A program made the position numbers and the translations under genes. Positions 1-6,387 of a stretch of 6,387 nt of DNA are shown here, one piece after another. The notes beneath the pieces are model-generated. The model was not told where the DNA came from. It worked only from the letters and a program-made list of their open reading frames with translations, and did not search any database. This stretch comes from SHAN690 sp040905305 (GTDB lineage Bacteria; Bacteroidota; Bacteroidia; Flavobacteriales_G; Salibacteraceae). The number at the start of each line of letters is the position of its first letter. The first letter of the stretch is position 1. The stretch lies in contig JBBDRU010000168.1 of the NCBI GenBank assembly GCA_040905305.1, positions 1-6,387 of the forward strand. The letters are read 5' to 3'.

Positions 1-51
1 TGAGGTACAAAATGTACGTCTTTGGACTCGATTAAGACTATATCATAAACT

Positions 52-2589
52 ATGAATAAACATATTTTAACCCTTTTCATTGCGGCCTCGGCTGTGATAA
101 GCAGTATACAAGCTCAAAGAGCAGTTTGTCCTCAAGACACCATCAAATATATAATCTCTGCGAAAGCCACCAATTTTGACACTTTAGAAATAAATCCAAC
201 GACTACCAGTGCCGTGTATCAATATTTTGAAGCCCCGCAAGACATCACGGTAGATGGAGTAAGGTTTTATGGTTACCTCAATGATACCACTTCGACAGGA
301 GATTCTTCTATTTATATAACTGTGGAAATAAGGAACGTAAATCAGGACAGTATTCCAGGAAACACGCTTTATGCGACAGACAGTATTCTCATTTCAATTC
401 CTGATTCAACTACCGGCTCATTCAATCAATATGCTCATGTCGTAACTTGGAACCCGGTGATTGTGAATGGCCCCTATGCTGTAATTATTAAAACCAACAT
501 TAACAACCCGAATTACAAACTATTTCACACGAATTTGCCTTCATCTGGCAATGGTGATGGCGATGGGGAATGGTTAAGTGGTGCTTTTCAGGGAGCGGGT
601 TGGGTAAGATCATATATCTACAACCCTACTGGCGTGCCGTTTGACGCAGATTTTTTCTTTGAACCCATAGTTCGGTATGATCTTGATGCAAGTTTTATCA
701 ATGACCCAGAATGCCTATTTGATGAGTTAGGAGACACCGTGCAGTTTATTAATGATGGATCTGCGATTGTTGACAGCAAAATGTACAACCGTTATGCAGC
801 GTTTAATTTTCCCGATGGTCAGACATGGAATTTTGGTGATGGGTCTCCGGTAGTTCCGATTATCAACCCAGCCCATTTTTACCCAACCAATGGTCCTTTT
901 GCTGCCACCTTAACAGCCAAAATCTTAAGCTGGACTCAGCAAGTATGTCAAGACAATGTAACCCAGATCATTAAGGAAAAGCCCGCTCAAGACTTCAGTT
1001 ATTCAACAAACAATTTGGACGTAGATTTCACAAATAAAACCTTCGGGTTATTTACAAACATCAGTTGGAACTTTGGCGATGGAAATACCAGTTTAAGTGA
1101 AAATCCAAAGCACAAATATTCAAAACCAGGCACTTACTGGGTTTGTCAGTCAATGATGACCTCTTGTGGTGAGATTACAGAATGTAGGAACGTAGCGGTA
1201 GCAACAAATACTTCACTAAATTGCGGAAAGGATAGTGTTCGATATACTTCAGCTCGGAGCACAGATACGCGAACTATAACTCTCAGAAACCCATCAAGCG
1301 GTCAAAAATTGCTGGGTGTAGGTCAACGCTTTCCTGTGCATCAATCAATGATTGTTCATGGATTCACGTTTTATGCAAACCACTCAGGGTTGTTTAGGGA
1401 TAGTTATGAAGTTCAATGTAAAATTTGGAGAAGAGCGGGGAATAACCTTCCAGATACCGCAATTGGCGCCCTAGCTGAATCAAAGGTGCGTATTAATAAA
1501 TTTGATGTGGATACTAATTATAGCGATACATTGAGGTATACGGCAATTTTTGACAAACCTGTGAACTTGGTCACTGGCGAAGATTTTATCCTAACAATTG
1601 AGTATGACAGTACGGTTCAGGTATACATTAGCACAAACGATTGGGCTGAAGGAGACGGAGACCAGGATTTATTAGCGGTAGGGAAAATAAATGACTCTAC
1701 CTGGGTAACACCCGCCTCAGTTGCTGCATTTAATGTGAATGGGCAAGCATTTGATGCTGATGTAATCATTGAACCACTCATCGAATACAACCTAGATGCT
1801 AATTTTGAATGGCCATTTGAATGTATGAGTTTTGATGCTAACGGAAATGCCGATGTTACTTTTACAGATCTATCGTCACGAATTGTGCGAAGTGAAGTAT
1901 ATAATACCAAAGCTTATTTTGGGTCTAATGTTGAGGCGTTTGAATGGGATTTTGGCGATAGCACGGGAATCAGCAACCAGATAAATGCGATTCATTTGTT
2001 TGAGGCTCCAGGGCCCTTTAATGTTAGTTTAACCGTCTTAATGGAAGGTTGGACAAACGATTGCCAGAGTACTCAGGTACTGAATATGCCCGTTCCTCCC
2101 ACTGGTGGGTTTGATTATGAGCAAGTGACATCAGAAGTGAAGTTTGAAGATTTATCGCATAATGCTGATGAATATTGGTGGACATTCTCTGACTCTACCT
2201 ATAGCTCCCTTAGTGATCCAACACATTACTTCACCCGAGTTGGTGAGTTTGAAGTATGCCAGTATGTCTCTAATGTTTGTGGTTCTGATACAACTTGTGA
2301 AATAATCACTATTAATGTTGTTGGAATTCCTGATGAATTCATTTCAGATTTGAAGGTCTATCCTAATCCAGCTATTGATCATTTACAGATTGAAGCTGAC
2401 TTAAGCGAAATGAGGAAATTGAGTATCGAAATTCAGGATATGAGCGGAAGAGTTGTAAAGCGTTTTGAGACTAAAGAGGCGAGGGTAACCTCTAATATAT
2501 ATGTAGGTGATCTCGCAAGAGGCTCATACATTTTGAAGTTAACAGCTGGAGATTACACCGGCACACGAAAAATTGTATTGAACAGATAA
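52..2589 (+). CDS. Secreted PKD-domain protein with T9SS type A sorting domain (internally duplicated)
   Basis: This is an 845-residue exported protein, probably released or attached at the cell surface through the type IX secretion system. Residues 1-21 form a Sec signal peptide (positive start, hydrophobic core, likely cleavage after IQA). Two homologous modules follow, about residues 26-388 and 391-757. Each has an N-terminal beta-rich domain carrying a GDGD motif (168-171 and 534-537) and then two PKD-like domains. The PKD signatures are WNFGDG at 259-264 and 339-344, WDFGDS at 632-637, and a degenerate WTFSDS at 710-715. Residues ~764-845 are the T9SS type A sorting domain, with VYPNP at 769-773, a DMSGRVV strand and a terminal KIVLNR. 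The ATG at 52 is chosen because the signal peptide begins there; no clear Shine-Dalgarno precedes it. No catalytic domain is recognisable, so adhesion or carbohydrate/protein binding is only a guess. The gene ends before a strong terminator and appears monocistronic, although upstream sequence is missing. Export and sorting assignments are firm; the biological role is unknown. Confidence 0.93.
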   Translation: MNKHILTLFIAASAVISSIQAQRAVCPQDTIKYIISAKATNFDTLEINPTTTSAVYQYFEAPQDITVDGVRFYGYLNDTTSTGDSSIYITVEIRNVNQDSIPGNTLYATDSILISIPDSTTGSFNQYAHVVTWNPVIVNGPYAVIIKTNINNPNYKLFHTNLPSSGNGDGDGEWLSGAFQGAGWVRSYIYNPTGVPFDADFFFEPIVRYDLDASFINDPECLFDELGDTVQFINDGSAIVDSKMYNRYAAFNFPDGQTWNFGDGSPVVPIINPAHFYPTNGPFAATLTAKILSWTQQVCQDNVTQIIKEKPAQDFSYSTNNLDVDFTNKTFGLFTNISWNFGDGNTSLSENPKHKYSKPGTYWVCQSMMTSCGEITECRNVAVATNTSLNCGKDSVRYTSARSTDTRTITLRNPSSGQKLLGVGQRFPVHQSMIVHGFTFYANHSGLFRDSYEVQCKIWRRAGNNLPDTAIGALAESKVRINKFDVDTNYSDTLRYTAIFDKPVNLVTGEDFILTIEYDSTVQVYISTNDWAEGDGDQDLLAVGKINDSTWVTPASVAAFNVNGQAFDADVIIEPLIEYNLDANFEWPFECMSFDANGNADVTFTDLSSRIVRSEVYNTKAYFGSNVEAFEWDFGDSTGISNQINAIHLFEAPGPFNVSLTVLMEGWTNDCQSTQVLNMPVPPTGGFDYEQVTSEVKFEDLSHNADEYWWTFSDSTYSSLSDPTHYFTRVGEFEVCQYVSNVCGSDTTCEIITINVVGIPDEFISDLKVYPNPAIDHLQIEADLSEMRKLSIEIQDMSGRVVKRFETKEARVTSNIYVGDLARGSYILKLTAGDYTGTRKIVLNR
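127..1215 (+). repeat. Duplicated module, copy 1 (residues ~26-388)
   Basis: This is the first copy of a ~370-residue protein module inside the secreted PKD protein. It starts at a VCPQD segment and ends after the second PKD domain. It carries six cysteines (C26, C221, C299, C365, C372, C378), a GDGD motif at 168-171, an FDADFFFEP segment before the first PKD, and PKD signatures at W259 and W339. All have counterparts in copy 2. The similarity was read at protein level; the DNA copies have diverged, so this is an old duplication and not a recent tandem repeat. Confidence 0.85.
1222..2322 (+). repeat. Duplicated module, copy 2 (residues ~391-757)
   Basis: This is the second copy of the module. 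It starts at CGKDSVRY (compare CPQDTIKY in copy 1) and ends just before the sorting domain. The counterparts are C391, C591, C671, C736, C743 and C749, GDGD at 534-537, FDADVIIEP (compare FDADFFFEP), and PKD signatures at W632 and W710. Offsets to copy 1 run from 365 to 373 residues. One extra cysteine, C456, has no partner in copy 1. The last PKD has lost the canonical FGDG (reads TFSDS). Confidence 0.85.
2341..2586 (+). other. T9SS type A C-terminal sorting domain (residues ~764-845)
   Basis: The last ~80 residues match the Por-secretion C-terminal sorting domain: VYPNP (769-773) followed by alternating beta strands, a DMSGRVV strand, the LARGSYILKL strand and a terminal KIVLNR. In this family the domain directs passage across the outer membrane by the type IX machinery and is usually removed by a sortase-like protease, with the protein then released or linked to an outer-membrane lipopolysaccharide. 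Its presence restricts the host to the Bacteroidota and close relatives. Confidence 0.92.
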
Positions 2590-2616
2590 AATATTTTCCA
2601 TCCAGACAGCTATAGT

Positions 2617-2650
2617 AAAAAGCGCCAACTCACTTGAGTTGGCGCTTTTT
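2617..2650. terminator. Bidirectional intrinsic terminator between convergent genes
   Basis: A perfect inverted repeat pairs 2617-2631 with 2636-2650: a 15-bp stem around an ACTT loop. The core GCGCCAACTC is GC-rich, with five A bases on the left and five T bases on the right. Read on either strand it gives a GC-rich hairpin ending in a U run, so it can terminate both the secreted-protein gene (stop at 2589) and purL (stop at 2706). The rest of the 116-bp gap between the two genes shows nothing else recognisable. Confidence 0.9.
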
Positions 2651-2705
2651 ATAAATCTAGTTTCTGCTAACACAATTCATTAAGTCACAACATGGTAATA
2701 CAGGA

Positions 2706-4937
2706 TCACCCCATGATTTTGTGCAAACTATTGAGGTAGATTTGGCTTAAGAACTCTATCTTACCATATGATTTGCCATTCACTTTGATTTCATTACTTC
2801 CAGTTTTGCCAAGAAAATGACGGGTTACTTCAAGTCTATCCAATAGCTTTTCAAGATTATCACGATGCGTATCCTCAACGGCAACTACAACCCTTGACTG
2901 TGCTTCTCCGAATAATAAACCATCTAGTCTTTCATTGCTCTGAATTTGAATGTCCATTCCAATTTTATTCGGTAAAGACATTTCAAACAAAGCGGTAAAT
3001 AAACCACCTTCTGATACATCATGCGCAGCGTGCACAAAGCCTTCTTTGATAGCGAGAGCCACAGCCTTTTGAATACTCACCTCAACGGACAGGTCAAATT
3101 TAGGAGAAGGAGAAAGCTCAATGTTGTGCCAGTTGATCAAATACTGAGAGCTTGAAACATCATCAGAATGATCGCCTACAAGGATCAAGTTGAGACCAGA
3201 TTCTTCAAAGCACAAGGGAGTAATCGTTTTCTTATCATTAATCAAACCGATCATACCGATCGTAGGTGTTGGTAAAACAGGTACCGTTTTTCCCTCTATG
3301 GTAGATTGATTATAGAAACTTACATTTCCACCTGTAACAGGAGTTTTAAAGGCTTTACAAGCCTTTGTCATCCCTTTTATTGCGCCTACAAATTGCCAGT
3401 AGGCTTCTGGATTATATGGGTTTCCAAAATTAAGGCAGTTGGTAATAGCTGCTGGCTGCGCCCCTGAGCATACAAGGTTTCTGGCTGCTTCGGCAACCGC
3501 TATTGCGCAGCCCTCTTCAGGGTCTGCAAATACGTAACGAGCATTGCAATCAACCGTGACTGCCAAAGCCTTTTCCGTGTCTTTAATGTTTACTATACCT
3601 GCATCAGAGGGACGGTTTGTAGACATATTAACAGTTCCGACCATTGAGTCGTATTGTTCGATCACCCATCTTTTTGACGCAATGTTTACATGACCCAATA
3701 GGAATTCGGCCACTTTTACCAAATCATCGGGCACACTCACCGAAGAGGGGTTGAATGATTTTGATTTCGCATAATATTCAGGCTCTTTGTACTCCCTTTC
3801 ATAAACAGGTGCGCCACCTCCAAGAACCAAAGAGTCGGAAGGCATTTCAGCTACCAACTCATCATTCATAAAATAACGAAGATTGGGTCCCTGAGTTACT
3901 TCTCCGATCTGAACACAATTAAGATCCCACTTCTCAAAAATGTCCAATACCTCTTGCTCCCTTCCTTTCTTAACCACAACAAGCATTCTTTCTTGCGACT
4001 CGCTTAGCAAAATCTCAAAAGGCAACATATTCTCTTGACGAGTTGGCACCCTATCAAGATAAATATCCATTGCACACCCTCCTTTTGCGCTCATTTCGGA
4101 TGATGAGCAAGAAATTCCTGCAGCTCCCATATCCTGCATTCCAACTATACAATCTGTTTCTGTTAGTTCCAGAGAAGCTTCAAGTAACAGTTTTTCTTGG
4201 AAAGGATCACCCACCTGCACCGATGGTAGGTCATCTGCGCTATCATCCGAAAGATCTCCAGAGGCGAAAGTGGCACCGTGAATTCCATCCTTTCCTGTAC
4301 TGGAACCAACAATAAAAACAGGATTACCAACACCTTCAGCAATGGCTGAAATGGTTTTATCTGTTTTAACTATTCCTACGGACATAGCGTTTACAAGAGG
4401 GTTTTGATTATATGATTTATCAAAGTAAACCTCTCCACCCAAAACCGGAATACCAAAGCTGTTTCCGTAATCTCCGATACCTTTTACCACTCCTTTCAAC
4501 AACCATTTTGTACGCTCGCTTGACGGATCGCCAAAACGGAGGCTATTCAATTGGGCAATAGGTCTAGCTCCCATGGTAAAAATATCTCTATTGATTCCGC
4601 CAACTCCTGTTGCAGCTCCCTGGTAAGGTTCAATTGCGCTCGGATGGTTGTGAGACTCAATTTTAAAGGCGCACGCTAACCCATCTCCAATATCCACCAA
4701 ACCAGCGTTTTCTTCGCCAGCTTCGGCAAGAATTGCAGGACCTTCTTTAGGTAATGTTTTTAACCACTTTATGCTGTTTTTGTAAGAACAATGTTCAGAC
4801 CACATGACAGAATAGACAGATAGTTCTGTGAAATTTGGCGTTCTGCCTAAAAACTCAACTATTTTATCATATTCCTCTGGAAGCAATCCTAATTTCTCAG
4901 CTGTTTCTATCGGGTTATATTCTGCAGTTTCGCTCAT
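2706..4937 (-). CDS. purL: Phosphoribosylformylglycinamidine synthase subunit PurL (small type)
   Basis: This is the synthetase subunit for the fourth step of de novo purine synthesis: ATP-dependent conversion of FGAR to FGAM, using ammonia passed from the glutaminase PurQ, with PurS bridging the complex in the cytoplasm. The 743-residue length matches the small PurL of Bacillus type (about 740), not the ~1200-1300-residue fused form. Visible family motifs are VMWSEHCSY (44-52, with the conserved His49), KIESHNHPS (92-100), GAATGVGGINRDIF (107-120), LGGEVYF (166-172), DMGAAGISCSSSEM (269-282), LLSESQERM (310-318), NCLNFGNP (500-507), GGNVSFYN (536-543), PTPTIGM (556-562), HDVSEGG (639-645) and LFGEAQSR (675-682). 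They cover the two pseudo-symmetric AIRS N/C domain pairs, and the frame is intact. The ATG at 4937 fits the family's N-terminus. purS and purQ are not in the window, so they must lie elsewhere if the enzyme works. The downstream neighbour is convergent and unrelated. Confidence 0.97.
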   Translation of the reverse strand: MSETAEYNPIETAEKLGLLPEEYDKIVEFLGRTPNFTELSVYSVMWSEHCSYKNSIKWLKTLPKEGPAILAEAGEENAGLVDIGDGLACAFKIESHNHPSAIEPYQGAATGVGGINRDIFTMGARPIAQLNSLRFGDPSSERTKWLLKGVVKGIGDYGNSFGIPVLGGEVYFDKSYNQNPLVNAMSVGIVKTDKTISAIAEGVGNPVFIVGSSTGKDGIHGATFASGDLSDDSADDLPSVQVGDPFQEKLLLEASLELTETDCIVGMQDMGAAGISCSSSEMSAKGGCAMDIYLDRVPTRQENMLPFEILLSESQERMLVVVKKGREQEVLDIFEKWDLNCVQIGEVTQGPNLRYFMNDELVAEMPSDSLVLGGGAPVYEREYKEPEYYAKSKSFNPSSVSVPDDLVKVAEFLLGHVNIASKRWVIEQYDSMVGTVNMSTNRPSDAGIVNIKDTEKALAVTVDCNARYVFADPEEGCAIAVAEAARNLVCSGAQPAAITNCLNFGNPYNPEAYWQFVGAIKGMTKACKAFKTPVTGGNVSFYNQSTIEGKTVPVLPTPTIGMIGLINDKKTITPLCFEESGLNLILVGDHSDDVSSSQYLINWHNIELSPSPKFDLSVEVSIQKAVALAIKEGFVHAAHDVSEGGLFTALFEMSLPNKIGMDIQIQSNERLDGLLFGEAQSRVVVAVEDTHRDNLEKLLDRLEVTRHFLGKTGSNEIKVNGKSYGKIEFLSQIYLNSLHKIMG

Positions 4938-4954
4938 TTTAAAAATTTGAGAGG

Positions 4955-4962
4955 CAAAATTA
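4955..4962 (-). promoter_or_regulatory. Candidate -7 promoter element for purL
   Basis: On the minus strand this reads TAATTTTG, an exact match to the Bacteroidota -7 consensus TAnnTTTG. It lies 17 bp upstream of the purL ATG, which would give a leader of roughly a dozen bases. No TTG-type -33 box is visible at the expected ~20-bp distance, so the call rests on the -7 match alone. No purine riboswitch or clear operator was recognised in the 89-bp gap. Confidence 0.4.
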
Positions 4963-4993
4963 GCTTTTCAACCTCGCTTAGTCATCTTCATTC

Positions 4994-5022
4994 TTGATTT
5001 GTTATTAAGAAGATTTACTTTG
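4994..5022 (+). promoter_or_regulatory. Weak candidate promoter for the membrane protein gene
   Basis: A TTG (4994-4996) is followed after 18 bp by TTACTTTG (5015-5022), which matches the Bacteroidota TAnnTTTG -7 consensus at 7 of 8 positions. If used, transcription would begin at or within a few bases of the GTG start codon at 5027, implying a leaderless or nearly leaderless message. Both elements are short and the region is AT-rich, so chance matches are likely. Confidence 0.25.
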
Positions 5023-5026
5023 AAGT

Positions 5027-6295
5027 GTGAAAATTGAAGGAGTCATATACAGTATTCTGTTTGCGATACTTGGTTTGTTCATCATATCGAGGATTTGGAA
5101 AACTCATAAAACATTCGTTTTAGTTGGGGCATTCAGCATAAAGATGGTTGGAGCTTATGTTCTTACCGCTCTGTTCACATATTATTATACGGATCAATCA
5201 ACATCCGACATTTGGCGTTTTTTTAATGATGGATTGATTTTAAAAGAAGTATTCTTTAACAACCCTAGCGACTTTTTCAGGATATTATTCAATCTTGATT
5301 ACGACTCAGTTTTATTCAGAGAAATCTATTTCGACAAAATGAATTCATGGAATAAACCCTTTGAATCCAGTTTTTATAATGACAATCATATTATGATCAA
5401 AATCAATGCTTTGATTGCATTGTTCAGTTTTGGTTTTGTAGAAGTACATTCAGTCGTTTTTAGCATTCTTGGTTTCGTTGGTTTGCTATTGCTGATTGAT
5501 AGTCTGATTCCTATTCAGTATAGGTCTTCCGCCTTGATACTAACGTGTTTTTACCCATCATGGCTCATCTGGATTTCTGGTGGTCTCAAAGAAACTCTAC
5601 TAATTTTTGGAGCAGGTTTATTCATATCAGGCATCTGGCGTTTCGAGAAAAAAAACCCGTTGATTTCTATCATCAAAATGAGCGTTGGTGGATTAACACT
5701 TATATCTGTAAAAATCTACTTTGTAGCTTTTCTGATTCCTGCACTTTTAGCCTACCAAATAGGTAGGCAATTCAAGTATTCTGCATTGACAATGATTTGT
5801 AGCTGGCTTTTATTGGTTTCATGTTGTTTTATGATATTTTCCACCCTAGTAGGCAATCCGGCAATTTACATTGCCAGTAAGCAACAAGAGTTTATAACGC
5901 ATACACAATTTACTAATCCGGGCAGCGGCTTTTCTATGAAGCCAATAGAACCTGAATTAACATCACTGGTCAAGCAAGCACCTATCGCGCTGATGAACAC
6001 CATATTAAAACCTTTTCCTTGGGCGGTCAGTGTATCACCCGAGTGGTTAATGGTACTAGAAAACCTGTATCTATTTTTCTTAATGTTATTGAGTGCTTAC
6101 GGTATCAGAAAGTATCCAATAAATTACGCATGGCCGCTTTGGCTTTTGTTTTTGATCGTTCCATTTTTAATTCTCACGGGAACCGTAACACCTGTTTTCG
6201 GGGCAATCATGAGGTATCGGTCACCAGTAATCTTGATTTTCATGATTTCTATCACTCCATTTATTCACCCTCTCATCAAAAAATATTTCAAATGA
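5027..6295 (+). CDS. Polytopic membrane protein, possible GT-C-type glycosyltransferase / polysaccharide polymerase
   Basis: This 422-residue inner-membrane protein has about ten hydrophobic segments: roughly residues 6-24, 30-54, 125-138, 141-162, 168-184, 187-204, one or two within 213-243, 252-276, 346-360, 367-387 and 398-417. A long polar loop (~55-122) after the second helix and another (~277-345) before the last three are the likely functional surfaces. Features that recall Wzy/EpsG-like polymerases and GT-C transferases are the acidic STSDIWRFFNDG stretch after helix 2, the FYPSWLIWISGGLKE segment (175-189), a KPFPWAV motif (328-334) and MRYRSP (395-400) before the last helix. The family was judged by eye and is not certain. 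The start is GTG: an in-frame TGA lies two codons upstream, and the next Met is residue 40, inside helix 2. It is divergent from purL and its stop overlaps the next gene's ATG. It could instead be a general uncharacterised membrane protein. Confidence 0.82.
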   Translation: MKIEGVIYSILFAILGLFIISRIWKTHKTFVLVGAFSIKMVGAYVLTALFTYYYTDQSTSDIWRFFNDGLILKEVFFNNPSDFFRILFNLDYDSVLFREIYFDKMNSWNKPFESSFYNDNHIMIKINALIALFSFGFVEVHSVVFSILGFVGLLLLIDSLIPIQYRSSALILTCFYPSWLIWISGGLKETLLIFGAGLFISGIWRFEKKNPLISIIKMSVGGLTLISVKIYFVAFLIPALLAYQIGRQFKYSALTMICSWLLLVSCCFMIFSTLVGNPAIYIASKQQEFITHTQFTNPGSGFSMKPIEPELTSLVKQAPIALMNTILKPFPWAVSVSPEWLMVLENLYLFFLMLLSAYGIRKYPINYAWPLWLLFLIVPFLILTGTVTPVFGAIMRYRSPVILIFMISITPFIHPLIKKYFK

Positions 6296-6387
6296 AAAAA
6301 GCCCTCTTGGCCATATTGACACTTCTGGCTCTTTTGATGCAAGCATGTATCCATCAAGAGAATGTTGACATGATCATACACAATGCT
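6292..6387 (+). CDS. Putative lipoprotein amidohydrolase (YtcJ-like), N-terminal fragment
   Basis: The gene runs off the right edge; only 32 codons are visible. The protein begins with MKK, a leucine-rich hydrophobic stretch and a cysteine at residue 19 preceded by LLMQA. This is a plausible, slightly unusual lipoprotein signal (Met at -3, Gln at -2) that would place the protein on the periplasmic side of a membrane. After the cysteine and a short linker comes VDMIIHNA, which resembles the first strand of metal-dependent amidohydrolases of the YtcJ/imidazolonepropionase-like group (typical pattern DLIIHNAxIYT). None of the metal-binding residues are inside the window, so the family call is tentative. 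The ATG overlaps the preceding stop codon as ATGA, suggesting co-transcription and translational coupling with the membrane protein. The start is well supported by the signal sequence. Confidence 0.6.
   Translation, partial: MKKALLAILTLLALLMQACIHQENVDMIIHNA

Noticed and set aside
5..17. Short inverted repeat GTACA-AAA-TGTAC upstream of the secreted-protein gene
   Set aside because: A 5-bp arm with a 3-base loop is expected by chance in AT-rich DNA; it has no T run and no match to a known operator.
15..24. TACGTCTTTG as a -7 promoter box for the secreted-protein gene
   Set aside because: The gap between TA and TTTG is four bases, not two, and no -33 element can be seen because the window starts here.
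1617..1910. A 97-codon open frame on the minus strand inside the secreted-protein gene
   Set aside because: It lies wholly antisense to a well-supported gene, has no recognisable domain and no start signal; it is a chance frame.
4043..4315. A 90-codon open frame on the plus strand opposite purL
   Set aside because: It is antisense to highly conserved PurL motifs, and its translation is low-complexity without family features.
5037..5042. AAGGAG as a Shine-Dalgarno for an alternative internal start of the membrane protein
   Set aside because: The only in-frame codons at suitable distance are ATA, ATT or CTG, and such a start would cut into the first membrane helix; Bacteroidota also rely little on Shine-Dalgarno pairing.
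5545..5766. A 73-codon open frame overlapping the membrane protein in another frame
   Set aside because: It overlaps the membrane helices of the real gene and has no support of its own.

Overview
The window looks like a stretch of ordinary chromosome from a member of the Bacteroidota. The evidence is a C-terminal type IX secretion (T9SS) type A sorting domain with a VYPNP motif, AT-rich gene leaders without clear Shine-Dalgarno sequences, and a candidate TAnnTTTG-type -7 promoter element. The order or genus cannot be fixed from this sequence alone. No RNA gene, CRISPR array, insertion sequence, phage gene or attachment site was seen.

Layout. Positions 52-2589 (+) encode an 845-residue exported protein built from two diverged copies of a ~370-residue module, each with an N-terminal beta-rich domain and two PKD-like domains, followed by the T9SS sorting domain. 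A strong, apparently bidirectional hairpin terminator at 2617-2650 separates it from the convergent purL gene (2706-4937, -), which encodes the stand-alone (small-type) synthetase subunit of FGAM synthase in purine biosynthesis. An 89-bp divergent intergenic region (4938-5026) lies between purL and a 422-residue polytopic membrane protein (5027-6295, +, GTG start). That protein resembles the GT-C glycosyltransferase / polysaccharide polymerase type of envelope protein, but its family is not certain. Its stop codon overlaps by 4 bp (ATGA) the start of a gene that runs off the window (6292-6387, +). The 32 visible residues of that gene show a lipoprotein signal and then the beginning of what looks like an amidohydrolase (YtcJ-type) fold.

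The genes do not form one functional pathway. The secreted PKD protein and PurL are separate, convergently transcribed units. The membrane protein and the putative lipoprotein amidohydrolase form one apparently translationally coupled operon. The most interesting observation is the secreted protein's internal duplication, in which six cysteines per module and the GDGD and PKD motifs keep a nearly constant 365-373 residue offset although the rest has diverged. I did not find convincing evidence for a new multi-gene system.
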